Origin: Legionella sp. W10-070
Lineage (GTDB): Bacteria; Pseudomonadota; Gammaproteobacteria; Legionellales; Legionellaceae
Assembly: GCF_900640175.1 (NCBI RefSeq)
Contig: NZ_CAAAJC010000004.1
Coordinates: 62,001-126,000 of the forward strand
Direction of reading: 5' to 3'
DNA: 64,000 bases
This document shows positions 36,863 through 46,664 of the stretch, piece by piece (position 1 is the stretch's first letter; each line of letters starts with the position of its first letter). Both the position numbers and the translations under genes were made by a program. Under the pieces are notes generated by a model, which did not search any database, was not told where the DNA came from, and saw only the letters and a program-made list of their open reading frames with translations.

Positions 36863-37971
36863 GACTCTCCTTCCATTGCAGCTTGCAGTACTGAGCACAG
36901 CAATTCATTGGATACCCTATCCTCAATGTAGCAATCGCCTGCCGCTCTCATTAATATAAAGCGCAAATTTTTATTTTCTATTTTTTTATCCTGCAACATT
37001 AAACCACGTAGTTGGTCGATATCAATATCTTTAGGGATGCGTCGCGGTAAGCTTGCCATAACCAACATCTCATCAATCAAACTCACAGTATCATCGTCCA
37101 GATGAGCACATTGCCGAGACAGTAGTGCAGCGCAGTAGAGACCAATTGCAACCGCTTCTCCATGAAGCCATCGCTGGTAATGAGTATACGCTTCAAGTGC
37201 ATGGGCAAATGTATGGCCGAGATTTAACAAAGCACGCTTACCCGTGGTTTCTTTTTCATCTTCCTGTACATAATCCACCTTTATTTGGCAGCAGTTGCTA
37301 ATAATAGCCTGCAGGGCTTCAGGAGCACTCTCCTTAATCCCATTTTTGAGAAAGTCATGCACCTGATCTAAAAATTTTCCGCCTGCCAATAAAGCGCACT
37401 TAATAACTTCTGCAAATCCTGCCTGAAATTCACGTATTGGTAATGTTTTCAACGTGTTTAGATCAATAATCACTGCTGCAGGTTGATAAAAACTGCCTAT
37501 CATATTTTTTGCTTGTGGATGATTAATCGCGGTCTTACCGCCAAGGGCAGCATCTACCTGTGCCAGCAAGGTAGTTGGTATCTGTAGAAACCTTACCCCA
37601 CGTTGATAAGTGGCTGCCGCAAACCCGGTGATATCGCCGACCACCCCCCCTCCGAGAGCAATCAATGTCGTATCACGGTGATGTTCCTCAGCGATTAATT
37701 TATCGTAGATAGCAAATAAACTTTGCTGATCCTTAAATTCTTCACCGTCTTTTAATATGACTACATCACATTGCCTGTCACTAAGGGCTGTCTGTAAATA
37801 ACCAAGGTAAAAAGGAGCAATTGTGCTATTAGTTACGATTAAAACCTGTTTTCCAGGTAAATATCGCCGCAACAAAGCCTCATCTTCCAAAGCGTTACGC
37901 CCTATAACCACGGAATATTCGTAGCTGGGTAAACGGACTGGCAGCTCTTTATATAAATCAAATTTCGCCAT
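36859..37971 (-). CDS. aroB: 3-dehydroquinate synthase
   Basis: 370 residues. Conserved motifs are [43 protein letters not shown], the metal-binding [15 protein letters not shown] and HGEAVAIGL. It performs the second step of the shikimate pathway. It overlaps the aroK end by 14 bases and the damX start by four, so the three genes form one operon. Length and motifs are normal. Confidence 0.97.
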   Translation of the reverse strand: MAKFDLYKELPVRLPSYEYSVVIGRNALEDEALLRRYLPGKQVLIVTNSTIAPFYLGYLQTALSDRQCDVVILKDGEEFKDQQSLFAIYDKLIAEEHHRDTTLIALGGGVVGDITGFAAATYQRGVRFLQIPTTLLAQVDAALGGKTAINHPQAKNMIGSFYQPAAVIIDLNTLKTLPIREFQAGFAEVIKCALLAGGKFLDQVHDFLKNGIKESAPEALQAIISNCCQIKVDYVQEDEKETTGKRALLNLGHTFAHALEAYTHYQRWLHGEAVAIGLYCAALLSRQCAHLDDDTVSLIDEMLVMASLPRRIPKDIDIDQLRGLMLQDKKIENKNLRFILMRAAGDCYIEDRVSNELLCSVLQAAMEGES

Positions 37972-38485
37972 AGATGTACTTGATGATATTGTTTGCTACA
38001 GCCTTAACGGTTAATTTATCTGTTTCAAAGCTGATATCGGCAAGTTCATCATAAAATGGCTCCCGCTCATCACGCAACATCTCAAGTCGGCCTTCCAGAT
38101 TATCAGTTTGCAAAAGAGGACGCTTGGTATCGCGTTTAGTGCGTTCATATTGTTGCTGTAAAGAGGTTTTAAGATAAATAACCGTACCACGACCAGCCAA
38201 AGCATTACGATTTTCGGGGGTCATTACAACACCACCGCCTGTTGCCAGCACGATATTGTTTTTCTGTGTTAACTCATCAATAACTTTCTGTTCTCGACGA
38301 CGAAATCCCTCCTCCCCTTCGATATCAAATATCCAGGAGATATCAGCACCGGCACGCTCTTCTATTACTTCATCAGAATCATAGAACTCAAGCTTGAGCT
38401 CTTTTGCCAAAGTACGGCCTATCGTGCTCTTACCTGCTCCCATAGGCCCTATTAAAAATATATTTCGTACTTTAACTATGCTCAT
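37958..38485 (-). CDS. aroK: Shikimate kinase
   Basis: 175 residues. The Walker A is [19 protein letters not shown]; the shikimate-binding [20 protein letters not shown] and [14 protein letters not shown] are intact, with a lid RDTKRPLLQ. It makes shikimate-3-phosphate. It is the first gene of the aroK-aroB-damX operon; the pilQ gene ends 290 bases upstream on the same strand. Confidence 0.96.
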   Translation of the reverse strand: MSIVKVRNIFLIGPMGAGKSTIGRTLAKELKLEFYDSDEVIEERAGADISWIFDIEGEEGFRRREQKVIDELTQKNNIVLATGGGVVMTPENRNALAGRGTVIYLKTSLQQQYERTKRDTKRPLLQTDNLEGRLEMLRDEREPFYDELADISFETDKLTVKAVANNIIKYIYGEI

Positions 38486-38774
38486 TTTTAATTACACACC
38501 CCTTCATCTGAAACATAAGAAATCATCTTATGTGTGATTAACATAGTACACTCATGAGCTAACTAACAACTGCTTAACCCTGTACAGGACTGGTTTTAAA
38601 CAATGCAACCGCAACGGGAAATTCCCGTTCACTTTCGTTAATTGTTTCCTGGCCAACTATCCTCTTGCAATCAATTAAACAGTTCGTTGCAGCCCCTAAA
38701 GCTCCTTACCTTTACAGGAAAGATTTTCTTGCCTCCCAAGCTTATCTGATTCCATATTTCTTGCAAATCCTGCA
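38486..38774. other. 289-bp gap between pilQ and aroK
   Basis: It holds a short palindrome, AACGGGAAATTCCCGTT, near 38610, and a plus-strand frame that overlaps the pilQ tail and is judged a shadow. A promoter for aroKB-damX is expected here but no clear box is seen. Confidence 0.35.
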
Positions 38775-40199
38775 TTATTTATCAACGTATGGCAGCGACA
38801 AGCTGTCTGATATTATCCTAGGAGTAATGAAAATGAGCAACTCCTCATTTCTAATCGCAGTGGATTGATTGCGAAACAATACACCTACAATTGGTAGTCC
38901 CCCCAGGAAAGGAACACGATTCATTTCTTTATTCTTATCTTGCTTATAAATTCCACCTAAAACAATAGTCTGACCATTATTAACCAAAACATTCGTCTGG
39001 ATTTCTTTCGTTAAAATAGTCGGCACCCCATTAAACACTTTTGGTGATGGTATATCTTGATTAATTTTTAAATCCATTAAAATTTTACCATCAGGAGTAA
39101 TTTGTGGTGTTACTTTCAAGCTTAATACCGCTTTTTTAAAAGCAACAGCAGTTGCACCACTCGAAGTTGCCTCTTGATACGGAATTTCTTCTCCTGACTC
39201 TATCAAGGCGGGCTGTTGATTTGTCGTTATAAGCCTGGGGCTTGATATTACTTCTCCTTGCCCTTCACTTTCAAGAGCAGATAGTTCTAAATCTAACAAG
39301 ACTCCATCGCCCAACCTGGCTAAAGCAACACCTAGCGCTGGTGAAGCGAGCAGTGGACCAGTAACAAAATCAAAATTCAAGCGGTCTGCCAGTGCGCTTT
39401 TATTGTCTGTGGCGATTGTCTTTGGCAACCATTCCTTATTATTCAACCTGTCAGGGAAATCTGTTAACCTCGATACTCGGAAATGAATCCCTAAATCTCG
39501 CACAAAATCTTTTGTAACATTAACAAGACGCGCCTCAATGAGAACCTGTTTTACGGGAATATCCACTTCCCTTAGCAGCGCTTTTATTTTTTTTAAATGA
39601 GCAGCATTATCCTGAACCCAGAGTTGATTGGTCCTGTTATCGGCAATCACCTTGCCTCTTGAGGATAATAATGTCATTTTATTTTGCAATAAGATAACCA
39701 AATCAGATGCCTTTGCATAGTTAATTTGAAATAAATCTGACTTTAAGGGAGTTAAATTTTCTGGTTTTTGCCGTGCATGGATTGATTTTTTATTAGAATT
39801 AATATTCGCCCCTGCAGGGGCAATTAGCAGGATATTATCTACTTGGCTCTTCTCTAAAGACTGGGTTAATAAAATAATATCTAATGCTCGCTCCCAAGGT
39901 ACATCATTTAAGTTTAAACTAATATCTCCGGTTACTTTATCGCTGACAATGATATTCATACCACTGAATTCCGCCAGCAAGTGCAAAGCAGTCCTGGTTT
40001 GAATTTTCTGGAAATTCAATGAGATACGTTGTGATTTAATCCCCTCGTTAATACTATTGCTTTTAAACCTCTCATTATTGGCAAACAAACAATTATCAAG
40101 AAAAATGAAGGCTAACAATATAAAAACAGTTTTCGCGATATGGTCTCCTATGAATTTAGAAAACCTCAAACTGCTTGGCACGCCATTCTCCCTTCTCAA
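38775..40199 (-). CDS. pilQ: Type IV pilus secretin PilQ (compact form)
   Basis: 474 residues at most. An STN domain (RTALHLLAEFSGMNIIVSD) and one N-domain (ASDLVILLQNKMTLLSSRG) precede a secretin core with VLIEARLVNVTKDFVRDLG, VISSPRLITTNQQPALIESG and NVLVNNGQTIVLGGIYKQD. The AMIN domains of longer PilQ proteins are missing. It forms the outer membrane pore for the pilus. The start is uncertain: only TTG or GTG codons lie in frame, while the best ribosome site (TAGGAG) precedes an ATC at 40139, which would yield a normal signal peptide. The last gene of the pilMNOPQ operon. Confidence 0.88.
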   Translation of the reverse strand: MRRENGVPSSLRFSKFIGDHIAKTVFILLAFIFLDNCLFANNERFKSNSINEGIKSQRISLNFQKIQTRTALHLLAEFSGMNIIVSDKVTGDISLNLNDVPWERALDIILLTQSLEKSQVDNILLIAPAGANINSNKKSIHARQKPENLTPLKSDLFQINYAKASDLVILLQNKMTLLSSRGKVIADNRTNQLWVQDNAAHLKKIKALLREVDIPVKQVLIEARLVNVTKDFVRDLGIHFRVSRLTDFPDRLNNKEWLPKTIATDNKSALADRLNFDFVTGPLLASPALGVALARLGDGVLLDLELSALESEGQGEVISSPRLITTNQQPALIESGEEIPYQEATSSGATAVAFKKAVLSLKVTPQITPDGKILMDLKINQDIPSPKVFNGVPTILTKEIQTNVLVNNGQTIVLGGIYKQDKNKEMNRVPFLGGLPIVGVLFRNQSTAIRNEELLIFITPRIISDSLSLPYVDK

Positions 40200-40617
40200 A
40201 TATTTGCTCCTCTAATACCAGCGACTTCATCTTGATATCAATAATTTTCATATGTCCTTTATCAATATATTCTCCTGGTTTAAAATGCATTATTTCTCCA
40301 TCAGATTTTCTTATTAAAGCCCAAATTGAGTCCTCGTTTTTAAGTGCGCCAACAAATTTTAAGTCCTTCATACTCTGTAATAGGTTACCATTACCCACCT
40401 TGGAATAATTTTCATTTAATTCAAAAGGACTTCTTAATTTCCTGTTACTCTCGGGATAAGAATATTTTTCAACCGCTTGAAATTTCCATGCCAATTTATT
40501 ATCTCTGAGTAGCTTGTTAATTGATTTACTCTGTTCCTCTATTTCTTTTTTACTGACTGAATCACAAGAGGTTAGTAGTAAAATCAAGTAAACGATTATT
40601 AATTTTTCTTTTCTCAT
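40156..40617 (-). CDS. pilP: Type IV pilus lipoprotein PilP
   Basis: 153 residues with a lipoprotein signal, lipobox LLTSC at residues 14-18 after MRKEKLIIVYLIL. The conserved PilP core follows, with RSPFELNENYSKVGNGNLLQ, LKFVGALKNEDSIWALIRKSDGEIMHFKPGEYI and MKIIDIKMKSLVLEEQ. It links the inner membrane PilNO complex to the PilQ secretin. The ATG directly follows the pilO stop. The gene is AT-rich and lysine-rich. Confidence 0.88.
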   Translation of the reverse strand: MRKEKLIIVYLILLLTSCDSVSKKEIEEQSKSINKLLRDNKLAWKFQAVEKYSYPESNRKLRSPFELNENYSKVGNGNLLQSMKDLKFVGALKNEDSIWALIRKSDGEIMHFKPGEYIDKGHMKIIDIKMKSLVLEEQIFEKGEWRAKQFEVF

Positions 40618-41175
40618 TTATAAAACGTTCGAATAAATTTTTATCTTGACTTTCATTGATAATAGATCAGATGGAATTTTCTCATCCTTAAGCGAAGTTA
40701 ACTTGCTAATAAGCAGTTCATCGAAAGTGATAAGATATGGCATCTCAGCCACTTTGCTTAAAAATGAAGCCAATTGATGATAATTAGCAGTCACCGTCAT
40801 TGTAATGGGAATTTCAATGTAAAATTCATGCTTTTTTTCCAGTAAAGAAGTAAATGTCTTTATCGAAAGATTATTATCCATTGCAATTTTAAAAATTTTT
40901 TGAACTATCTCTGTTTTTTTATTTTCATCCAATGTTTTTTTTAATACTTTATTGAAATCATAGCTTAATTTTTTTTCTTGTTCCTTATAAAGGTTGGTTT
41001 TATACCCCACTTCTGAGTAATGCCTTATTTTTTCATTCAGTCTATTACCTTTTTCCACTGAATCAACATAATTGAATCCATTGTAAAACATCCTTATTGT
41101 CAACGTTATTGATAGGGTAATGAACATTAATTTTCTTTTTGATTCTATTGATTTTAATTTATTTTTTATTTCCAT
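40618..41175 (-). CDS. pilO: Type IV pilus alignment protein PilO
   Basis: 185 residues from the ATG at 41175; a GTG five codons upstream lacks a ribosome site. One membrane span near the N terminus (KLMFITLSITLTIRMFYNGF) is followed by coiled coil (residues 35-75) and a ferredoxin-like fold that ends MKVKIKIYSNVL. It pairs with PilN to form the periplasmic alignment complex. It is recognised mainly by position and architecture. The coding sequence is very AT-rich. Confidence 0.85.
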   Translation of the reverse strand: MEIKNKLKSIESKRKLMFITLSITLTIRMFYNGFNYVDSVEKGNRLNEKIRHYSEVGYKTNLYKEQEKKLSYDFNKVLKKTLDENKKTEIVQKIFKIAMDNNLSIKTFTSLLEKKHEFYIEIPITMTVTANYHQLASFLSKVAEMPYLITFDELLISKLTSLKDEKIPSDLLSMKVKIKIYSNVL

Positions 41176-41198
41176 TTTATGAGAATCCACATGTTTTT

Positions 41199-41720
41199 TT
41201 ATTTAAAATTTATTTTTGCTACAATCCTGAACGAAAAACACCAGAAATCATTCGAGTTAACTTCAACAATTGATGATTTTGAAACCCATTCTATTTTTCC
41301 AATTTCATTAACAAATAACCCAATAAAATCCTCTTTTCCTGAATAACCATCAACGGTTAAAATCCCATTAATTATTTCAATTTTTTTAAGGGTTAATTCT
41401 GGTGGAGTAATGCCAATTAGAATATCAAAAAAACGCACAATAAAAACGGATTTCTTTTGTATTTCAATCAAAGTTTCTAAGCGATAAATCAGTGAGTTTC
41501 TTATATTTATTAATTTTTCTAATTCCTTTAAATTAATGTCTGTCTTTATAGATTCCCTTTCTAATTTCTGATTATATTTACTCAATCCATTAAGCTGATA
41601 ATTAACATAACAATCTAATATTACTGTTAAGCTAAAAGAAAAAATAATAAAATACCCCAAATTTCGCTTAATCCTGGTTTTCCTTTGCTCACGCCAGGGA
41701 AGCAAATTGATAGCAGACAT
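41199..41720 (-). CDS. pilN: Type IV pilus alignment protein PilN
   Basis: 173 residues from the ATG that shares its A with the pilM stop (TAATG). The cytoplasmic tail MSAINLLPWREQRKTRIKRN is the signature of PilN and contacts PilM. A membrane span (YFIIFSFSLTVILDCYV) and a coiled coil follow, then a ferredoxin-like domain. AT-rich like pilO and pilP. Confidence 0.92.
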   Translation of the reverse strand: MSAINLLPWREQRKTRIKRNLGYFIIFSFSLTVILDCYVNYQLNGLSKYNQKLERESIKTDINLKELEKLINIRNSLIYRLETLIEIQKKSVFIVRFFDILIGITPPELTLKKIEIINGILTVDGYSGKEDFIGLFVNEIGKIEWVSKSSIVEVNSNDFWCFSFRIVAKINFK

Positions 41721-42709
41721 TAATCCAAACCTCTTATAGCCATACCACAAGCGATAAGAAAGCAAGGGGCCATTTCCACTACTTTAGCGTATAGTTCCTT
41801 GGCGATAATCATCTGCTTGAATGGATCAGCCAAACTGGTGGATATCCCCAGTTTTTCCTGGATATAACCCGTTAAACAAGTTTTTTTTGTTATATTATCC
41901 GTTAAAAAAAGATGACTAATTGCAAGATGGGTTTGAGATGAGAAAAATTGAAGCATTCTCTTGATCTGCAATACAATAAAGTCAGGATGGCAATTGTGGA
42001 TTTTTTGATCAACCGCATTCCATCCTTCGAGCAACGGAGTATTGCCAAACCTTTCCTCATGAGTAAAAATTATTTTGCCTTGGTACAAGACATTCAGGTA
42101 AGTAAATTGTCCATTTTGACGAATAAAAGCAATTGCATGTTCTTTGGCAGCTAATTCTTTAACAAGCAGTGAAGCTACATATTCAATCGCCCTGGATTCA
42201 ATTTCAACAACTCTCGTCACTAACCCTGCCCTGGAAACCGCGTCAACCCGACTGGTTATATTTTCTGCCTTACAGGCAATAACCAATATATCTAACATGG
42301 CATGATTGGCAGTGGATGAGCCCTGTATTAAGAAATCCAGATAAATTTCTTTAACAGAATAAGAAAGATGCTTGCTTGCCTCTGTTAAAACTGCTTTTTC
42401 AATTTCCGAATTACTAACATTTCGTCCAATTTGAATCGTTTTAGTAATAACCATCGAATCTGGAACGGCAAGAACAACAGATTTTATTGGTGGACAGGGT
42501 TTGGAAAAAAGGCTTTTAAGGCAATGGACTAAGCCATCCATGTTTTCAAGCTTATCATTGATAATGACACCAGGAAGCAAATCACTCTCCCTTGCGTCTA
42601 CAACATAATAATTATTTTTAGTGCCCGAGAGCAGAACAGCCCTTACCGATGTTGCATTGATATCCAGACCAACGCTGAGGCGATTCGGTGACTTAAACCA
42701 CTGAAACAC
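41720..42709 (-). CDS. pilM: Type IV pilus actin-like protein PilM
   Basis: 329 residues. An FtsA-like ATPase fold begins LSVGLDINATSVRAVLLSG (phosphate-1 loop), with ILVIACKAENITSRVDAVSRAGL and a C-terminal CFLIACGMAIRGLD. It is cytoplasmic and binds the PilN tail. It is slightly shorter than the usual 350 residues. It is the first gene of the pilMNOPQ operon; the divergent coiled-coil gene begins about 230 bases away, so the operon promoter lies in that gap. Confidence 0.92.
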   Translation of the reverse strand: MFQWFKSPNRLSVGLDINATSVRAVLLSGTKNNYYVVDARESDLLPGVIINDKLENMDGLVHCLKSLFSKPCPPIKSVVLAVPDSMVITKTIQIGRNVSNSEIEKAVLTEASKHLSYSVKEIYLDFLIQGSSTANHAMLDILVIACKAENITSRVDAVSRAGLVTRVVEIESRAIEYVASLLVKELAAKEHAIAFIRQNGQFTYLNVLYQGKIIFTHEERFGNTPLLEGWNAVDQKIHNCHPDFIVLQIKRMLQFFSSQTHLAISHLFLTDNITKKTCLTGYIQEKLGISTSLADPFKQMIIAKELYAKVVEMAPCFLIACGMAIRGLD

Positions 42710-42941
42710 TTGAAATTCCCTTATCTTGAATTGGACTTGGTTATAAGCAGCTATTTTCCATTGAAGCTTCCTATTGAAAGTAAATATATCCTAACCGTAT
42801 AAAAAAGAAAACAAAATTTTAGTAAAACTATTTTGGGTTACATTAATCTACCTGTCCAACACTTGCACTCTTCGGCTTGTTTAAATATAGTGAATAACCC
42901 CGGATTATTGATTTACCCTACATTTGTTAAAAGGAGTTAAT

Positions 42942-43973
42942 ATGTCAGACTTACAAAAGGTTATTCATTCGCTTTGTGAAGTAATCATCGGCTACAACGA
43001 GACTCAAACTGGAAAAGTTTATTCCCTTGAAGAGTTACTCAAACAATCTGATTCTGATTTCCTGAAAAGCCTTGAAGCAATCCTCAAAGACGCTACCAAA
43101 AACTGGCCAATCAGGACAGGTTTACTTAACTATATACTGTTTGAAATCAAGGAACTCAAACCGCTTGTTGAACAGACACATTTATTAACCACAGAAGAAG
43201 AAAAAAAAGTAAAAGAGAATTTAACTGACCTGCTCGTCAATATAAAAAAATTATTAGAAACTTCAAAAAGTGAGAACGTAGAAGTGAAATATGCCGGCAA
43301 AAGAGAAGAAATGCCCGGACTAAAATTATGGGGACTTTGTAACTCTGGACAGCTCCTTAAGAAAAAATTACTCGAACCTTTAAAACTGGATTCAGACAAA
43401 ATAGTCGAGCACGATATAACAAATCTTGTTATCGCTCTGATTAGCGACCACCTGAAAGAGATAAAACAACCGATTATAGAAAAACAAAACGAAGTTCTAA
43501 CAGAAACATTAGAAACAGTGCTAAAAGCAAATACTTCATTAACTGAAGAAAACCTTATTTTAAAGAAGGCTGTTGCGCAGTTAACTAGCGAAAAAGAGGA
43601 TTTGAGTAATAAATTTGCATCATCAGAAGAACGATGCAAAGCGTTGCAGCTCCAGCTTGATAAGTTAATGGAAGAAAATAAAAGCTTAAAAGAAAAGCAA
43701 GAGCAATCACTGGAAAAGCATCTCTCACCTGAAAAGACTGCCCCTGGATCAGGAGAAAATTTAAAACAAGAGAAACCAAAAGAGCACGGAATTTACACAA
43801 ACCCACTATACCCCAGGAGCACTATGTATACCATGTTTAATACAACATTCTCCCAGCTCCCACTAGCACAAGGCAGGCCAGAATCAGTGCTGGCATACCT
43901 TATTTCAAAAAATAGAAACGAAAATCTTCCTTCACCTGATTTACAAAAGACCGAAAAACCCCCTTTTCAGTAA
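42942..43973 (+). CDS. Orphan coiled-coil protein, candidate effector
   Basis: 343 residues from the ATG after AAAGGAG; a TTG upstream is ignored. The protein is not recognised. There is no signal peptide or membrane span. Residues 1-190 are helical. A long coiled coil occupies about 195-265 (LILKKAVAQLTSEKEDLSNK and LQLQLDKLMEENKSLKEKQE). The last 80 residues are low in order, with proline-rich LSPEKTAPGSGENLKQEKP. Lysine and glutamate rich composition and coiled coils are common in Legionella effectors, but no secretion signal is decisive. A clear terminator follows. Confidence 0.6.
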   Translation: MSDLQKVIHSLCEVIIGYNETQTGKVYSLEELLKQSDSDFLKSLEAILKDATKNWPIRTGLLNYILFEIKELKPLVEQTHLLTTEEEKKVKENLTDLLVNIKKLLETSKSENVEVKYAGKREEMPGLKLWGLCNSGQLLKKKLLEPLKLDSDKIVEHDITNLVIALISDHLKEIKQPIIEKQNEVLTETLETVLKANTSLTEENLILKKAVAQLTSEKEDLSNKFASSEERCKALQLQLDKLMEENKSLKEKQEQSLEKHLSPEKTAPGSGENLKQEKPKEHGIYTNPLYPRSTMYTMFNTTFSQLPLAQGRPESVLAYLISKNRNENLPSPDLQKTEKPPFQ

Positions 43974-44013
43974 GGGGAATACATTCATTATAACATTCCC
44001 TTTATTTTAATCT
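43974..44013 (+). terminator. Terminator after the coiled-coil gene
   Basis: AAGGGGAAT and ATTCCCTT form a stem separated by about 14 bases, followed by TATTTTA. It lies immediately after the stop and ahead of the mrcA promoter region. Confidence 0.65.
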
Positions 44014-44094
44014 CATCACTCCAATTTTATTCGCTAATTACTGGTAATTAGCGTTATAATTGGCAAATTAAAACGATTGATATTAGTCATCCCT

Positions 44095-46458
44095 ATGAGA
44101 AAATCGGCATACTTCTGGCGTAAAGGCTTATGGGCATTATTTAGCCTTTTTTTCCTGGTTATCGTTGCTGTTAGTTTGCTTTATCTTTATCTTGAAAGCC
44201 AATTGCCTAATGTAGAATCACTCAAGACAGTTCGTCTGCAAGTGCCCTTACGTATTTACACCCAGGATGGCTTACTCATTCAAGAGTATGGTGAAAAGAG
44301 ACGAATACCGCTTACTTATGAGGAAATTCCCCAAACCCTTGTTCATGCCATTTTAGCAACTGAAGATCAGCGTTTTTTTGACCATCCAGGAGTGGATATT
44401 TTAGGTTTGGGAAGAGCCACTGTCCGCATGCTGCAAACAGGGACCAAATCCCAGGGTGGCAGCACTATTACGATGCAGGTGGCGAGGAATTTCTTTCTAA
44501 GCCGCAAAAAAACCTTTTTACGCAAATTTAATGAAATCTTGCTTGCCATTAAAATCGATCGCGAATTGAGCAAAGAAAAAATTCTTGAACTTTATCTTAA
44601 TAAAATTTATTTAGGAAACCGAGCTTATGGAGTGGGAGCAGCAGCCGAGGTTTATTATGGTAAGCCACTGAAAGAATTGGATTTGGCTGAACTGGCAATG
44701 ATTGCAGGCTTACCTCAGGCACCGTCTACTCAGAACCCTATTGCTAATCCTCTTGCTGCAAAAAAACGTCGTGACCATGTATTGGAACGGCTGCTAGAGG
44801 AAAAATACATCACTGAAAAACAATGCCAGGAAGCAGTGAGTCAACCCATTACTGCAAAATACCACGGTACTAATATTGAAGTCAGTGCCCCCTATGTAGC
44901 AGAAATGATCCGCCAGTCACTTTATGATCATTTTGGCCCTAAAGCGTATACCAAGGGCTATAAAGTTTATACAACGGTAAAAGGCTCCCTTCAGCTAACC
45001 GCTAACAAAGTAGTGACCGAAGCTCTCCTTGCCTATGATCGCCGACACGGCTATAGGGGGCCTATCGCCAAGATAACCGGAGTAAACAGCCAATCCCCCG
45101 ACTCACTTCATAAATTACTGGCGCAATATCCAGTTATCGGTAGACTTGAACCAGCTGTAATCCTGACAGTAGGTGACAAGGAAGCAATGGCAGCCACACG
45201 TCATGGACGTCATTTTACTATTCCCTGGGAAGGATTATCCTGGGCAAGACCCGCCCTCAAACACGGCTGGATGGGTAAAAGCCCTGTCAATGCTGCCCAG
45301 GTTGTAGCCGTTGGCGATATTGTTTATGTTTATAATGACAGTAATAAGTGGCAGCTGTCGCAAATACCGCAGGTGGAGGCGGCGTTAGTTGCCTTAAACC
45401 CTAATAACGGGGCACTGGAAGCCCTGGTTGGTGGATTTAATTTTCAAAAAAGCAAATTCAATCGGGCTACTCAATCAGAACGGCAGCCAGGATCCAGTTT
45501 TAAACCTTTCATTTATGCTGCTGCATTAAATAAAGGCTATACGCTTGCCACGCTGGTAAATGATGCACCGGTTGTTGTAGATGATCCCAGTCAGGCAAAT
45601 TTATGGCGTCCTCATAATGTAAACCTTACTTTCAACGGACCTACCCGTCTTAAAGATGCCCTGGTACATTCAAGAAATCTGGTTTCCATTCGAGTCCTGG
45701 ATGATATTGGTTTTGATTATGCCATTGATTTCCTTACACGTTTTGGCTTCCGTAAAGAAAAACTGCCCCGCGCCCTATCGCTAGCTTTAGGCAGTTTGTC
45801 TATAAGCCCCATGGAATTAACTGCGGCTTATGCTGTTTTTGCAAACGGCGGCTTCAAGATAGAACCTTATCTAATCGATCATATTACCGATAATAATGGC
45901 AAAATACTTCTGCAGGCAAAACCTTCAATTGTCTGTAATGATTGTGATTCCAATAAAACAGATCCTTCAACGCTTGCCCCTCGAGTACTTCCTGCCGATG
46001 TGGCTTTCCTGATGAATTCAACATTAAGAGATGTCGTACAACACGGTACCGCTCGCGCAGCGAAAGTGTTAAACCGTCAGGATCTGGCTGGTAAAACAGG
46101 AACTACTAATGATCAGGTGGATGCCTGGTTTGCAGGCTTTAATCCTGACTTGGTTGTCACCACCTGGGTTGGCTACGACAACCCTCAATCCTTACATGAA
46201 TATGCTGCTGGCCTTGCTTTGCCCATGTGGATAGAGTTTATGAAAAGTGCGCTGGTCAATATACCGGAAAAAGAGATACAACAACCTGTTAACATCGTTG
46301 CTGTAAGGATAGATCCAGCAACCGGTTTATTGGCCAAGAATAATCAAGCTAATGCAATTATTGAATACTTCAGGGAGCACGAAATTCCTGGTATGGAGGA
46401 ATCCTCTAATCCAGAGAGCGCAGTTGATGACGTCGAACCTCAGGAGAATTTATTTTAG
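44095..46458 (+). CDS. mrcA: Penicillin-binding protein 1A
   Basis: 787 residues from the ATG giving MRKSAYFWRKGLW; a TTG six codons upstream is weaker. A membrane anchor is followed by a GT51 transglycosylase with its catalytic Glu in TEDQRFFDHPGVD, then QGGSTITMQVARN and KILELYLNKIYLGNRAYG. An OB-like insert precedes the transpeptidase with RQPGSSFKPFIYAAAL (SxxK), SRN in LVHSRNLVS and KTGTTNDQVDAW. It polymerises and crosslinks peptidoglycan. Its position beside the divergent pilM genes is the common gammaproteobacterial order, here interrupted by an orphan gene. Confidence 0.95.
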   Translation: MRKSAYFWRKGLWALFSLFFLVIVAVSLLYLYLESQLPNVESLKTVRLQVPLRIYTQDGLLIQEYGEKRRIPLTYEEIPQTLVHAILATEDQRFFDHPGVDILGLGRATVRMLQTGTKSQGGSTITMQVARNFFLSRKKTFLRKFNEILLAIKIDRELSKEKILELYLNKIYLGNRAYGVGAAAEVYYGKPLKELDLAELAMIAGLPQAPSTQNPIANPLAAKKRRDHVLERLLEEKYITEKQCQEAVSQPITAKYHGTNIEVSAPYVAEMIRQSLYDHFGPKAYTKGYKVYTTVKGSLQLTANKVVTEALLAYDRRHGYRGPIAKITGVNSQSPDSLHKLLAQYPVIGRLEPAVILTVGDKEAMAATRHGRHFTIPWEGLSWARPALKHGWMGKSPVNAAQVVAVGDIVYVYNDSNKWQLSQIPQVEAALVALNPNNGALEALVGGFNFQKSKFNRATQSERQPGSSFKPFIYAAALNKGYTLATLVNDAPVVVDDPSQANLWRPHNVNLTFNGPTRLKDALVHSRNLVSIRVLDDIGFDYAIDFLTRFGFRKEKLPRALSLALGSLSISPMELTAAYAVFANGGFKIEPYLIDHITDNNGKILLQAKPSIVCNDCDSNKTDPSTLAPRVLPADVAFLMNSTLRDVVQHGTARAAKVLNRQDLAGKTGTTNDQVDAWFAGFNPDLVVTTWVGYDNPQSLHEYAAGLALPMWIEFMKSALVNIPEKEIQQPVNIVAVRIDPATGLLAKNNQANAIIEYFREHEIPGMEESSNPESAVDDVEPQENLF

Positions 46459-46495
46459 CCCACCCTATAGAACTGTAACAACTCAGGTGGGTAAT
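46459..46495 (+). terminator. Hairpin after mrcA
   Basis: CCCACC and GGTGGG pair across about 21 bases just after the mrcA stop and are followed by TAATTTAG. The loop is long, so it is a weak candidate. It lies in the convergent gap with the acyl-ligase gene. Confidence 0.4.
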
Positions 46496-46664
46496 TTAGA
46501 ATCTGGGGTCTTACTGATTAGCGTGGTCAAATCACACTGTCGTAGCTTGTATGAGTGCCAGAAGAATCTCATCAGGTTACGATAAGGCAAAGACAAATAA
46601 AATAGTCGAAAAATTAGCATAAATGCATCAACATCCAGTCCCTACTAATCAAATGCAAAGCCTA

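Noticed and set aside
43130-43639. Minus-strand frame of 169 residues opposite the coiled-coil gene
   Set aside because: Ser/Phe-rich antisense composition is typical of the complement of a Lys/Glu-rich gene. The plus-strand gene has a ribosome site and a terminator.
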